Source: Pseudonocardia sp. (GTDB lineage: Bacteria > Actinomycetota > Actinomycetes > Mycobacteriales > Pseudonocardiaceae). From it: a DNA stretch of 6,216 nt. The stretch's first letter is position 1; each line of letters begins with the position of its first letter. The position numbers and the translations under genes are program-made. Below the pieces are notes generated by a model, which was given only the letters and a program-made list of their open reading frames with translations, made no database searches and was not told the DNA's origin. The stretch lies in NCBI GenBank assembly GCA_030453005.1, contig JAKDLE010000189.1:1-6216 (forward strand), written 5' to 3'. Positions 1 to 6,216 of the stretch are shown one piece after another.

Positions 1-1
1 C

Positions 2-667
2 GCACCGCCTACACGTGCGGCGCTCCGCTGGCGCCGGGCGCGCCGCGGCCCGGTGGCCCCTCGCGCCACGCTGCGCCGGATGGTGGCGGCGGGCGGCGAG
101 CCGGTGCGGCCGGAGCACCGGCGCCGTGGTCGACGCCCGCGGCGCGTGGTGCTGCTGATCGACGTGTCCGGCTCGATGAACCCGTATGCCGACGCCCTAC
201 TGCGGTTCGCCCATGTCGTGTCCCACCGCGGACGCACCGACACCGAGGTCTTCTCCGTGGGCACGCGCATGACGCGCCTGACCCGGGCCATGCGTTCGCG
301 GGATCCGGAGGCCGCCCTCGCCGCGGTCGGCCGCACGGTGCCCGACTGGGCCGGCGGCACCCGGCTGGGCGAGACGCTGCGCGTGTTCCTCGACCGCCAC
401 GGTCGCCGGGGGATGGCCCGCGGCGCGACGGTGGTCGTCTTCTCCGACGGCTGGGAACGCGGTGGGACGGCCATGTTGGCCGAACAGATGGCCCACCTGC
501 GCCGGTTGGCCCATGCTGTGATCTGGGTGAACCCGCATGCCGGCGGCGAGGGGTACCAACCCGTGCAGTCCGGCATCGTCGCGGCGCTCCCCCATGTCGA
601 TGTGCTGCTCGCCGGACACAGCGTGGCGACGCTGCAGAAGCTGCTCACGGAGGTGCGCGATGCGTGA
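2..667 (+). CDS. coxE: CoxE-like von Willebrand factor A domain protein, 5'-truncated by window edge
   Basis: This is the C-terminal part (221 codons visible plus stop) of a VWA-domain protein of the CoxE family. In Oligotropha, CoxE works with the AAA+ ATPase CoxD in maturing the CO dehydrogenase active site. The frame is open from position 2, and the Arg-rich residues before the GTG at 53 resemble CoxE homologues, so 53 is not taken as the start. An Arg-rich linker (about 110-150) leads into the VWA domain. The MIDAS metal-site motif DVSGSM lies at 161-178 (Asp, Ser, Ser), followed by GGTRLGE with the MIDAS Thr at 359-361 and the family-typical SDGWERGG starting at 443. The C-terminal part with the sequence LAGHS is also family-typical. 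There are no membrane segments, so it is presumably cytosolic. It overlaps xdhC by 8 bp, implying co-transcription. Family assignment is firm; the exact biochemical role here is inferred. Confidence 0.9.
   Translation, partial: APPTRAALRWRRARRGPVAPRATLRRMVAAGGEPVRPEHRRRGRRPRRVVLLIDVSGSMNPYADALLRFAHVVSHRGRTDTEVFSVGTRMTRLTRAMRSRDPEAALAAVGRTVPDWAGGTRLGETLRVFLDRHGRRGMARGATVVVFSDGWERGGTAMLAEQMAHLRRLAHAVIWVNPHAGGEGYQPVQSGIVAALPHVDVLLAGHSVATLQKLLTEVRDA
649..653 (+). promoter_or_regulatory. Ribosome binding site of xdhC
   Basis: GGAGG lies 6 nt before the ATG at 660, inside the end of coxE. It decides the start: the open frame extends further upstream, but that extension reads as a coxE shadow, and the homologous protein begins with MRDVIDEL. 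Confidence 0.8.
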
Positions 668-1775
668 CGTGATCGACGAACTGGACCGGCGGTACCGGGC
701 GGGCGAGGCCGTCGGCCTCGGCACGGTCGTCGCGACGTTCAGCTCCTCCCCCCGTGACCCCGGCGCGGCCATGATCGTCGCCGAGGACGGGACGGTCACC
801 GGCAGCGTGTCCGGCGGCTGCGTCGAGGGGGCGGTCTACGAGACCGCCCAGGAAGTACTGGGCGAGCGCACTCCCGTGCTGCAGCGGTACGGCTTCTCGG
901 ACGAGGACGCCTTCGCCGTCGGGCTGACCTGCGGGGGGATCATCGACATCTTCGTCGAACGCGTCGACACCGCCGGCTTCGCCGAACTGCGGGACGCGAT
1001 CGACGCGGTACGCGACGAGGTTCCCGTCGCGATCGCGACGGTGACCGAACACCCCGACCCCGAGGTGCTCGGCCGACACATGCTGGTGTTCGAGGATTCG
1101 GTGACGGGCTCGCTCGGCTCGCAGCGCATCGACGACGCGGTCACCGACGACGCCCGCGGCCTGCTCGACAGCGGCCGCACAGGAAGCCTGCACTACGGGC
1201 CCGACGGTCAGCGGCGCGGCGAAGGCCTCTCGGTGTTCGTCAACGTCTTCCAGCCGCCGCCCCGGCTGCTCGTGTTCGGCGCCATCGACTTCGCCGCGGC
1301 CATGGCCCGTATCGGTTCATTCCTCGGCTACCGGGTGACGGTGTGCGACGCCCGCGCAGTGTTCGCCACCGCCACACGGTTTCCCGACGCCGACGAGGTT
1401 GTCGTGGACTGGCCGCACCGCTACCTGGAGGCGGAGGCCGAGGCCGGGCGGGTGGACAAGCGCACCATCGTCACCGTCCTGACCCACGACCCGAAGTTCG
1501 ACGTCCCGCTGCTGGAGGTGGCCCTGCGGTTGGACCTCGCCTACGTGGGAGCGATGGGATCGCGGCGCACCCACGACGACCGGCTCGACCGGCTCCGCGA
1601 GGTCGGGATGACCGGCGCGGAGTTGGCGCGGCTCAGTTCGCCGATCGGACTCGACCTCGGTGCACGCACCCCGGAGGAGACGGCCGTCGCGATCGCGGCG
1701 GAGATCATCCAATTGCACTGGGGCGCCCCCGGCGTCCGGCTCACCCACACCACCGGCTCCATCCACGGCGCCTGA
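660..1775 (+). CDS. xdhC: XdhC/CoxI family molybdenum cofactor maturation protein
   Basis: A 371-residue protein of the XdhC/CoxF/CoxI family, which binds the molybdenum cofactor and helps with its sulfuration and insertion into xanthine-dehydrogenase-type enzymes. The N-terminal XdhC_CoxI domain covers roughly residues 15-85, with GTVVATF at 21-27, SVSGGCVE at 49-56 (Cys54) and GLTCGG at 88-93 (Cys91). The C-terminal Rossmann-like domain covers roughly 200-355, with RLLVFGAIDFA from 202, YVGAMGSRR at 295-303 and SPIGLDLGA at 327-335. The usual glycine-rich loop (GAGxxG/A) is replaced by GAIDFA at 207-212. Length fits the two-domain family form. The ATG at 660 has a good GGAGG and overlaps the coxE stop, so translation is probably coupled. 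It precedes the coxSLM genes, its likely client, by a 144-bp gap. The family call is secure; the client is inferred from position. Confidence 0.93.
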   Translation: MRDVIDELDRRYRAGEAVGLGTVVATFSSSPRDPGAAMIVAEDGTVTGSVSGGCVEGAVYETAQEVLGERTPVLQRYGFSDEDAFAVGLTCGGIIDIFVERVDTAGFAELRDAIDAVRDEVPVAIATVTEHPDPEVLGRHMLVFEDSVTGSLGSQRIDDAVTDDARGLLDSGRTGSLHYGPDGQRRGEGLSVFVNVFQPPPRLLVFGAIDFAAAMARIGSFLGYRVTVCDARAVFATATRFPDADEVVVDWPHRYLEAEAEAGRVDKRTIVTVLTHDPKFDVPLLEVALRLDLAYVGAMGSRRTHDDRLDRLREVGMTGAELARLSSPIGLDLGARTPEETAVAIAAEIIQLHWGAPGVRLTHTTGSIHGA

Positions 1776-1790
1776 CCGGGCGACACCCGG
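1776..1790 (+). terminator. Small hairpin directly after xdhC, possible weak terminator or processing site
   Basis: CCGGG (1776-1780) and CCCGG (1786-1790) form a perfect 5-bp GC stem with a 5-nt loop, starting the base after the xdhC stop codon. No T-run follows, so it does not qualify as a canonical intrinsic terminator. Actinobacterial terminators often lack the T-run, which keeps the possibility open, but the stem is short and could be chance in such GC-rich DNA. Confidence 0.3.
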
Positions 1791-1881
1791 AATCACAGTC
1801 CGTTCCACGCCGCGAACAGCGTGCAGCAGCCCGGATTACCCGAATCGCTTGCCCAAACCCGCGCGGCACGGAAGAGTCTGC

Positions 1882-1897
1882 TGTGATACCCCTCACA
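1882..1897. promoter_or_regulatory. CRP/GlxR-type operator, perfect TGTGA-N6-TCACA palindrome
   Basis: The sequence TGTGATACCCCTCACA has both half-sites identical to the binding consensus shared by E. coli CRP, mycobacterial CRP (Rv3676 type) and corynebacterial GlxR. It lies in non-coding DNA, 22 bp before the coxS start and 12 bp before the purine-rich Shine-Dalgarno. All ten consensus positions match, so a chance hit within 144 bp is unlikely. Because it sits so close to the start codon, a bound regulator would more likely block initiation or elongation than activate. That direction of control is inferred. Confidence 0.65.
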
Positions 1898-1909
1898 CGC
1901 ACTTGAGCC

Positions 1910-1915
1910 GGGAGG
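1910..1915 (+). promoter_or_regulatory. Ribosome binding site of coxS
   Basis: GGGAGG ends 4 nt before the ATG at 1920. It is slightly close but strong, and fixes the start at the residue where CoxS homologues begin (MRITVDVDG). Confidence 0.8.
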
Positions 1916-1919
1916 TTGC

Positions 1920-2414
1920 ATGCGCATCACGGTCGACGTCGACGGAACAAGATATTCAGACGAGGTGGAGCCCCGGATGCTGCTGGTGCACTACCTGCGC
2001 GACCAGCTCGGCAAGGTCGGTACGGTTTCCGGCTGCGACACCAGCAACTGCGGGGCGTGCACCGTCCACCTCGACGGGCGCAGCGTCAAATCCTGCTCCG
2101 TACTCGCGGTCCAGGCCGACGGCCACGAGGTGACGACGGTCGAGGGTCTCGCGCAGGACGGCACGCTGCACCCGGTCCAGGAGGCGTTCCACGAATGCCA
2201 CGCGCTGCAGTGCGGCTACTGCACCCCCGGGATGATCATGCAGTCGATCGACCTGCTCGAGGAGAACCCCGATCCTGACGAGCAGCAGGTGCGCGAGGGC
2301 CTCGAAGGAAACCTGTGCCGCTGCACCGGGTATCAGAACATCGTCAAGGCCGTCCAGAGCGCCGCGGGCACCATGCGCGAGGGTTCCGCCCCGCAGGCGG
2401 GAGGTGCGCGATGA
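1920..2414 (+). CDS. coxS: CO dehydrogenase-family small subunit, 2Fe-2S protein (CoxS)
   Basis: A 164-residue iron-sulfur subunit that relays electrons from the molybdenum site in CoxL to FAD in CoxM. The N-terminal ferredoxin-like domain (about 1-75) carries CxxxxCxxC at Cys39, Cys44 and Cys47 plus Cys59, ligating the flavin-proximal 2Fe-2S cluster. The C-terminal helical domain (about 80-150) carries Cys98, Cys101, Cys133 and Cys135 in QCGYC and LCRC, ligating the Mo-proximal cluster; Gln97 before the first of these is the conserved residue near the molybdopterin. All eight ligands are present, and length and spacing match Oligotropha CoxS closely. The tail after residue 150 is variable and Gly/Ala-rich. 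There is no signal peptide, as expected for a cytosol-assembled enzyme. It is first of the S-L-M genes and its stop overlaps the coxL start (ATGA), so translational coupling is likely. Confidence 0.97.
   Translation: MRITVDVDGTRYSDEVEPRMLLVHYLRDQLGKVGTVSGCDTSNCGACTVHLDGRSVKSCSVLAVQADGHEVTTVEGLAQDGTLHPVQEAFHECHALQCGYCTPGMIMQSIDLLEENPDPDEQQVREGLEGNLCRCTGYQNIVKAVQSAAGTMREGSAPQAGGAR
2399..2404 (+). promoter_or_regulatory. Ribosome binding site of coxL
   Basis: GGGAGG lies 6 nt before the ATG at 2411, within the last codons of coxS. It supports 2411 over upstream in-frame starts that would lie within coxS and give a 32-residue out-of-frame shadow extension. Confidence 0.8.
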
Positions 2415-4810
2415 CCGCCGTCGCCGAGCCCGCGTCCAGCCCCGCCGGCGAATTCGGCCGGTCACGCGCCCGCAAGGAGGACGCGCACCTGATCACCGGC
2501 CGGTCCCGATGGACCGGCAACCTCACGCTTCCGGGGATGTTGCACATGGCGGTGCTGCGCAGCCCTCTGGCGCACGCGCGCATCACCGGGATCGACGTCT
2601 CGGAGGCGAAATCGATGCCCGGCGTCGTCGCCGTCTACACCGGCGCCGACCTCGCCGAGGAACAGGGCGACCTGCCATCCGCGTGGCCGATCACGCCGGA
2701 CATGAAAAAGCCCCCCGCCCCGGCGCTCGCGGTGGACACCGTCAACTTCGCCGGTGACGCCGTCGCCGTCGTCCTCGCCCGCAGCGACTACGAAGCGCAC
2801 GACGCGCTCGAAGGTATCGACGTCGACTACGAGGACCTGCCGGTGGTCCTCGACCTCGAATCGGCCGCCGCGGAGGGCAGCGAGCTGGTGCACCCGGACC
2901 TCGGCACCAACGTCAGCGCGACGTGGAAGCTGGACTCCGGCGAGGCCGGCAGCGGCGGTGACGTAGAACAGGCCATCGCCGAGGCCGAGAGTTCGCCGGA
3001 CGGCATCGTCGTGCGGCGCACCCTGCGCCAGCAGCGCCTGGTCCCGGCGTTCATGGAGCCGCGCGCCGTCGTCGTCGACCCCAACGCCCAGCAGGCGACC
3101 ATGTGGTCGTCCACGCAGATCCCCCACATCCTCAAGCTCATGCTGGCGATGACGCTCGGGATCCCCGAGCACAAGCTCCGCGTGATCGCGCCGGATGTCG
3201 GCGGCGGCTTCGGCGGCAAGCTGCAGGTCACTCCCGAGGAAGTGCTCACGCTGCTGACCGCACGGCGCCTGGGCAAGCCGGTCAAGTACGCCGAGTCCCG
3301 CAGCGAGTCCATGCAGGCCGCGCACCACGGCCGCGCACAGCTGCAGAAGCTCACGCTCGCAGCCAAGCGCGACGGAACGGTCACCGGCATGAAGGTCGAG
3401 CTGCTCGCCGACATGGGCGCCTACATGCGCCTGCTCTCGCCTGGCATACCGGTGCTGGGCGCGTTCATGTTCAACGGCATCTACAAGATCCCCGCCTACC
3501 ACTTCAGCTGTTCGCCGGTGTTCACCAGCAAGGTGCCCACCGACGCCTACCGCGGTGCCGGACGCCCCGAGGCGACGTTCGGGATCGAGCGCATGATGTC
3601 CGAGCTCGCCGCCGAGCTGGGCATCGATCCACTCGAGATCCGGGAGAAGAACTGGATCACGCACGAGGAGTTCCCGTTCAACACGGTGTCCGGCCTGACC
3701 TACGACACCGGCAACTACGAGGCGGCGACGGCCCGGGCCCGCGAACTCTTCGGCTACGACGCTCTGCGTCGCGAACAGGCCGAGCGCCGCGAACGCAAAG
3801 ACCCGGTCCAACTGGGCATCGGGGTCTCCACATTCACCGAGATGTGCGGCCTGGCGCCGTCCCGGGTGCTCGGCTCGCTCGACTACGGCGCCGGCGGCTG
3901 GGAACACGCGCAGGTACGCATGCTGCCCACCGGCAAGGTGGAGGTGGTCACGGGCATATCCCCGCACGGCCAAGGCCATGTCACCGGCTTCAGCCAGGTG
4001 GTCGCGGATCGCCTGGGCGTACCGTTCGATGACGTCGAGATCATCCACGGGGACACGCAGTCCGCCCCCAAGGGCCTCGACACCTACGGCTCGCGGTCCC
4101 TCACGGTCGGCGGTGTGGCCGTCGCCCACGCGGTGGCCACGGTCATCGCGAAGGCCCGTCCCATCGCCGCGCACATGATGGAGTGCGCCGAGGACGACCT
4201 CGAGTTCACCGAGGGGCGCTTCCAGGTACGCGGCACCGAGAAGGCGGTCGGCATCACCGACGTCGCGCTGGCCGTGTTCGCCGCCCACGACATGCCCGAA
4301 GGGGTCGAGCCCAGCCTCGACTCGGACGTCACCTACGACCCGGAGAACTTCTCGTTCCCGCACGGCACACACCTGTGCGCGGTGGAAGTCGACACCGAGA
4401 CCGGACGGGTCGAGTTGCGCTCGTACGTGGCCGTCGACGATGTCGGCCGGGTCGTCAACCCCATGCTCGTCGAAGGCCAGGTGCACGGCGGGCTCGCCCA
4501 GGGCATCGCGCAGGCGCTGTTCGAGGAGGCCGTCTACGACGAGTCCGGCACCCTGCTCAGCGGCTCGTTCGCCGAATACCTGATCCCGACTGCTGCGGAT
4601 CTGCCCTCATTCACCACCGACCGCACCGAGACCCCCGCGACGAGCAACACGCTCGGCGTCAAGGGCGTGGGCGAGGCCGGCACGATCGCGTCGACGCCGG
4701 CGGTGGTCAACGCGGTGCTCGACGCCGTGCGCCAGTTCGGGGTGCGTGACATCGACATGCCCTGCACCCCTATGCGGGTGTGGAAGGCGATCCAGGAAGG
4801 TGCCCGATGA
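2411..4810 (+). CDS. coxL: CO dehydrogenase-family large subunit, form II, molybdopterin-binding (CoxL)
   Basis: A 799-residue catalytic subunit of the xanthine oxidase/CO dehydrogenase family, binding molybdopterin cytosine dinucleotide by analogy. The N-terminal Ald_Xan_dh domain (a/b hammerhead, about 15-135) begins with the typical RKED followed by LITGR. The Mo-binding domains follow, with STQIPH (Gln236, matching the Mo-site Gln240 of Oligotropha CoxL), GGGFGGK at 264-270, GQGH at 520-523, TYGSRS at 558-563 and GVGEAG with the catalytic Glu755 (equivalent to Glu763). The active-site loop at 379-385 is AYRGAGR. True CO dehydrogenases (form I) have AYRCSFR, whose Cys binds copper, so this is form II. 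GGGFGGK also resembles xanthine-oxidase types, where form I has GGGFGNK. Length is normal and no break is seen. It overlaps coxS and coxM by 4 bp each. It is probably a Mo hydroxylase of unknown substrate; CO oxidation is not supported. Confidence 0.96.
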   Translation: MTAVAEPASSPAGEFGRSRARKEDAHLITGRSRWTGNLTLPGMLHMAVLRSPLAHARITGIDVSEAKSMPGVVAVYTGADLAEEQGDLPSAWPITPDMKKPPAPALAVDTVNFAGDAVAVVLARSDYEAHDALEGIDVDYEDLPVVLDLESAAAEGSELVHPDLGTNVSATWKLDSGEAGSGGDVEQAIAEAESSPDGIVVRRTLRQQRLVPAFMEPRAVVVDPNAQQATMWSSTQIPHILKLMLAMTLGIPEHKLRVIAPDVGGGFGGKLQVTPEEVLTLLTARRLGKPVKYAESRSESMQAAHHGRAQLQKLTLAAKRDGTVTGMKVELLADMGAYMRLLSPGIPVLGAFMFNGIYKIPAYHFSCSPVFTSKVPTDAYRGAGRPEATFGIERMMSELAAELGIDPLEIREKNWITHEEFPFNTVSGLTYDTGNYEAATARARELFGYDALRREQAERRERKDPVQLGIGVSTFTEMCGLAPSRVLGSLDYGAGGWEHAQVRMLPTGKVEVVTGISPHGQGHVTGFSQVVADRLGVPFDDVEIIHGDTQSAPKGLDTYGSRSLTVGGVAVAHAVATVIAKARPIAAHMMECAEDDLEFTEGRFQVRGTEKAVGITDVALAVFAAHDMPEGVEPSLDSDVTYDPENFSFPHGTHLCAVEVDTETGRVELRSYVAVDDVGRVVNPMLVEGQVHGGLAQGIAQALFEEAVYDESGTLLSGSFAEYLIPTAADLPSFTTDRTETPATSNTLGVKGVGEAGTIASTPAVVNAVLDAVRQFGVRDIDMPCTPMRVWKAIQEGAR
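4794..4800 (+). promoter_or_regulatory. Ribosome binding site of coxM
   Basis: AGGAAGG lies 6 nt before the ATG at 4807 and favours it over an in-frame GTG at 4780 that has no such site. FAD-motif numbering from 4807 also matches Oligotropha CoxM exactly. Confidence 0.75.
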
Positions 4811-5661
4811 TTCCCTCCGCTTTCGACTACGTGGCCCCCGAGACCCTCGACGACGCCGTGCGCGCGCTCGCCGACGCCGGGGACGACGCCAAGATCATCG
4901 CCGGCGGCCAAAGCCTGACCCCGGTGCTGCGGCTGCGGATGAACGACCCGTCGGTCGTCATCGATCTCGGACGGATCCCCGCATTGCGGGGCGTACGCGA
5001 CGACGGTGACGCCCTGGTAATCGGGGCCATGACGACGCACCACGACATCCTGCACGAGCCCCTCGTGCGCGAGCATGCGCTGCTCATCGCCGAGGCGACC
5101 GCCACCATCGCGGACCCGCAGATCCGCCATCGCGGCACCTTCGGCGGTTCGTTGGCACATGCGGACCCGGCCGGAGATCTGCTGGCATCGGCACTCGCGC
5201 TCGGGGCGGAGATGACCATCGCGGGGCCGAACGGGAGGCGGCAGGTCGCTGCGGCGGAGTTCTTCGAGGACCTGTTCACCACGTCGCTGCAACCCGACGA
5301 GATCCTCGTGGACATCCGGGTGCCCAAGCACTCCGGGTGGACCGCGCACTACGAGAAGTTCAATCGCACCGCTCAGGCCTGGTCGATCGTCGCTGTAGCG
5401 GCGGCCGTGCGGGTCGACGGCGGCGCGATCGCCGAGGCGCGCGTGGCACTGACCAACATGGCATCAGTCCCGGTGCGGGCCCGCGGCGTCGAAGAGGCCC
5501 TGGTGGGCCGGGCCGCCGATGCCGCCACCATTCGGGATGCGGCCGAGCGCGCAGCCGAGGGGACGAGCCCGGCGGTCGACGGCAACGCCGACGCCGACTT
5601 CCGTTCGCACCTGGCCCGAGTCCTCACGTCCCGCGCGGTGACGGCGGCCGCAGGCGTGTGA
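4807..5661 (+). CDS. coxM: CO dehydrogenase-family medium subunit, FAD-binding (CoxM)
   Basis: A 284-residue flavoprotein subunit that takes electrons from the CoxS clusters onto FAD and passes them to the external acceptor. The N-terminal FAD-binding domain of the vanillyl-alcohol-oxidase/PCMH type (about 1-175) has AGGQSL at 32-37 and TFGG at 111-114. These match the pyrophosphate-contacting motifs AGGHS and TIGG at the same numbering in Oligotropha CoxM. The second motif continues into GSLAHADPAGDL, typical of the family. The C-terminal CO_deh_flav_C domain (about 178-284) contains YEKFNRTAQAWSIV, typical of its start. Family length is about 280-290, so the gene is complete. It is coupled to coxL by an ATGA overlap and followed by coxG after 22 bp. 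The four-base overlaps throughout S-L-M fit a complex made with equal subunit numbers. Confidence 0.96.
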   Translation: MIPSAFDYVAPETLDDAVRALADAGDDAKIIAGGQSLTPVLRLRMNDPSVVIDLGRIPALRGVRDDGDALVIGAMTTHHDILHEPLVREHALLIAEATATIADPQIRHRGTFGGSLAHADPAGDLLASALALGAEMTIAGPNGRRQVAAAEFFEDLFTTSLQPDEILVDIRVPKHSGWTAHYEKFNRTAQAWSIVAVAAAVRVDGGAIAEARVALTNMASVPVRARGVEEALVGRAADAATIRDAAERAAEGTSPAVDGNADADFRSHLARVLTSRAVTAAAGV

Positions 5662-5670
5662 CGAACCGTA

Positions 5671-5676
5671 AAGGAG
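5671..5676 (+). promoter_or_regulatory. Ribosome binding site of coxG
   Basis: AAGGAG lies in the 22-bp coxM-coxG gap, 7 nt before the GTG at 5684. It decides the GTG start, since no ATG with homologous sequence exists nearby and the family begins MQLEHSF. Confidence 0.8.
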
Positions 5677-5683
5677 ACTGCCC

Positions 5684-6216
5684 GTGCAGTTGGAACACTC
5701 ATTCACCGTGCCCACCTCGGTCGACGCCGTGTGGGAGGCGCTCCTCGACCCCGAGCGGGTGGCACCGTGCATGCCCGGCGCCACCCTGACGGGCGTCGAC
5801 GGCAAGAAGTTCACCGGCAAGGTGAAGGTCAAACTCGGCCCGGTGTCGATGCAGTACAAAGGCACGGGCGAATACGCCGACACGGATGCGGGCACGCGGA
5901 CGGTGGTGATCGAAGCGTCCGGCAAGGATGCGCGTGGCAACGGCACCGCATCCGCCACCGTGACCCTCCGCCTCACCGGGGACGCGGCCAAGACGGAGGG
6001 CACCACGACGACGGACCTGACCGTCACCGGCAAGCCGGCCCAGTTCGGCCGGGGAATGATCTCGGATGTCGGCGGCAAGATCCTCGAACAGTTCGCCGCC
6101 AACCTCGCCGACGAGCTCGCTGCTCCCGACGCCGCCGGGGCCACCGAAACTGCGAAGCCGGAAAATACTTCCGGGACGAGCGGGTCGGGCACAAGCGACA
6201 CTTCCGCAGCGGCCGC
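5684..6216 (+). CDS. coxG: CoxG family SRPBCC protein, 3' end cut by window
   Basis: 177 codons are visible, with no stop before the right edge. Residues 1 to about 147 are an SRPBCC (START/Bet v1-like, hydrophobic-pocket) domain of the CoxG family. It opens MQLEHSFTVP, then has LLDPERVAPCMPGATL (about 21-36), KVKLGPVSMQYKG (about 48-60), and GKPAQFGRG leading into a C-terminal helix with LEQFAANLADEL ending at 145. From about 148 the sequence becomes an Ala/Thr/Ser/Gly-rich low-complexity tail, probably disordered. In characterised systems CoxG is membrane-associated and has been linked to handing electrons from CO dehydrogenase to quinone, with the tail as tether. Whether a terminal hydrophobic anchor exists here lies outside the window. 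The GTG start with AAGGAG 7 nt upstream and position just behind coxM place it in the same operon. Family call is strong; the electron-transfer role for a form II enzyme is inferred. Confidence 0.92.
   Translation, partial: MQLEHSFTVPTSVDAVWEALLDPERVAPCMPGATLTGVDGKKFTGKVKVKLGPVSMQYKGTGEYADTDAGTRTVVIEASGKDARGNGTASATVTLRLTGDAAKTEGTTTTDLTVTGKPAQFGRGMISDVGGKILEQFAANLADELAAPDAAGATETAKPENTSGTSGSGTSDTSAAA

Larger units (their letters stand above)
1776..1919 (+). promoter_or_regulatory. Intergenic region with probable coxS promoter
   Basis: This 144-bp gap separates the maturation genes from the structural genes and is the only gap in the window over 25 bp. It is visibly less GC-biased than the genes and holds the hairpin at its start, a CRP-type palindrome and a strong RBS at its end. 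I see no convincing -35/-10 pair. The best is TTGCCC (1849-1854), 17 bp before AAGAGT (1872-1877), with a poor -10. If that were used, transcription would begin within the palindrome. A promoter here is inferred from the spacing and operator, not read directly. Confidence 0.45.

Noticed and set aside
53..55. GTG at 53 as the coxE start
   Set aside because: The frame is open to the left edge, upstream residues fit the CoxE family, and the N-terminal half of the family would be missing. There is also no ribosome binding site just before it.
517..533. TGTGA inside coxE as a CRP site
   Set aside because: It is within coding sequence and its second half (TGAAC) does not match.
1859..1866. CCGCGCGG palindrome in the intergenic region
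   Set aside because: An 8-bp all-GC palindrome is expected by chance in DNA this GC-rich, and nothing nearby gives it a role.
1849..1877. TTGCCC / AAGAGT as a sigma-70-type promoter for coxS
   Set aside because: Spacing is 17 bp but the -10 matches the consensus at only three positions; too weak to list as a feature on its own.
2462..4486. 674-codon open frame on the minus strand, antisense to coxL
   Set aside because: The frame is opposite a clear coxL, its product is His/Gly/Asp/Arg-rich with no recognisable domain, and such long antisense frames arise from third-position G/C bias.
5657..5661. TGTGA at the coxM stop as a second CRP site
   Set aside because: The partner half-site six bases on is GTAAA, not TCACA, so only one half is present.
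5464..6201. 245-codon minus-strand open frame across the coxM end and coxG
   Set aside because: It is antisense to well-conserved CoxM and CoxG coding sequence and shows Ser/Arg/Pro-rich composition typical of shadow frames.
1..6216. CRISPR arrays, tRNA or rRNA genes, insertion sequences, long direct repeats
   Set aside because: I looked and saw none. The window is tightly packed with one co-directed gene cluster of uniform composition and no mobile-element genes.

Overview
The window is very GC-rich with strong G/C bias at third codon positions. Its proteins look like those of high-GC Actinobacteria, probably Mycobacteriales (Mycobacterium, Gordonia, Rhodococcus and relatives); this placement rests on sequence style, not a search. 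All genes are on the + strand, and together they form most of a molybdenum-hydroxylase cluster of the aerobic carbon monoxide dehydrogenase (cox) family, with partial genes at both ends.

Layout: (1) positions 2-667, the 3' part of a coxE-like von Willebrand A gene; (2) 660-1775, an XdhC/CoxI-type molybdenum-cofactor maturation protein, overlapping coxE by 8 bp; (3) 1776-1919, the only sizeable non-coding gap, holding a small hairpin right after the xdhC stop, a perfect TGTGA-N6-TCACA (CRP/GlxR-type) palindrome and a strong ribosome binding site; (4) 1920-2414 coxS (two 2Fe-2S clusters), 2411-4810 coxL (molybdopterin subunit) and 4807-5661 coxM (FAD subunit), joined by ATGA overlaps; (5) 5684 to the right edge, coxG, an SRPBCC-fold protein with a GTG start and a low-complexity C-terminal tail, cut by the window end.

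How they work together: CoxS, CoxL and CoxM should assemble into an (LMS)2 enzyme that oxidises or hydroxylates a substrate at molybdenum in CoxL and passes electrons through two Fe-S clusters in CoxS to FAD in CoxM. CoxG probably links the enzyme to the membrane and quinone pool. XdhC and CoxE (with a MoxR/CoxD ATPase probably upstream of the window) would mature the Mo centre. The large subunit carries the active-site motif AYRGAGR, not the Cys-containing AYRCSFR of proven CO dehydrogenases, and the gene order is S-L-M. Both mark it as a 'form II' homologue whose true substrate is generally unknown. The most notable points are this unassigned enzyme, its copper-site-type maturation gene despite the missing copper ligand, and the exact CRP-type operator only 22 bp before the coxS start.
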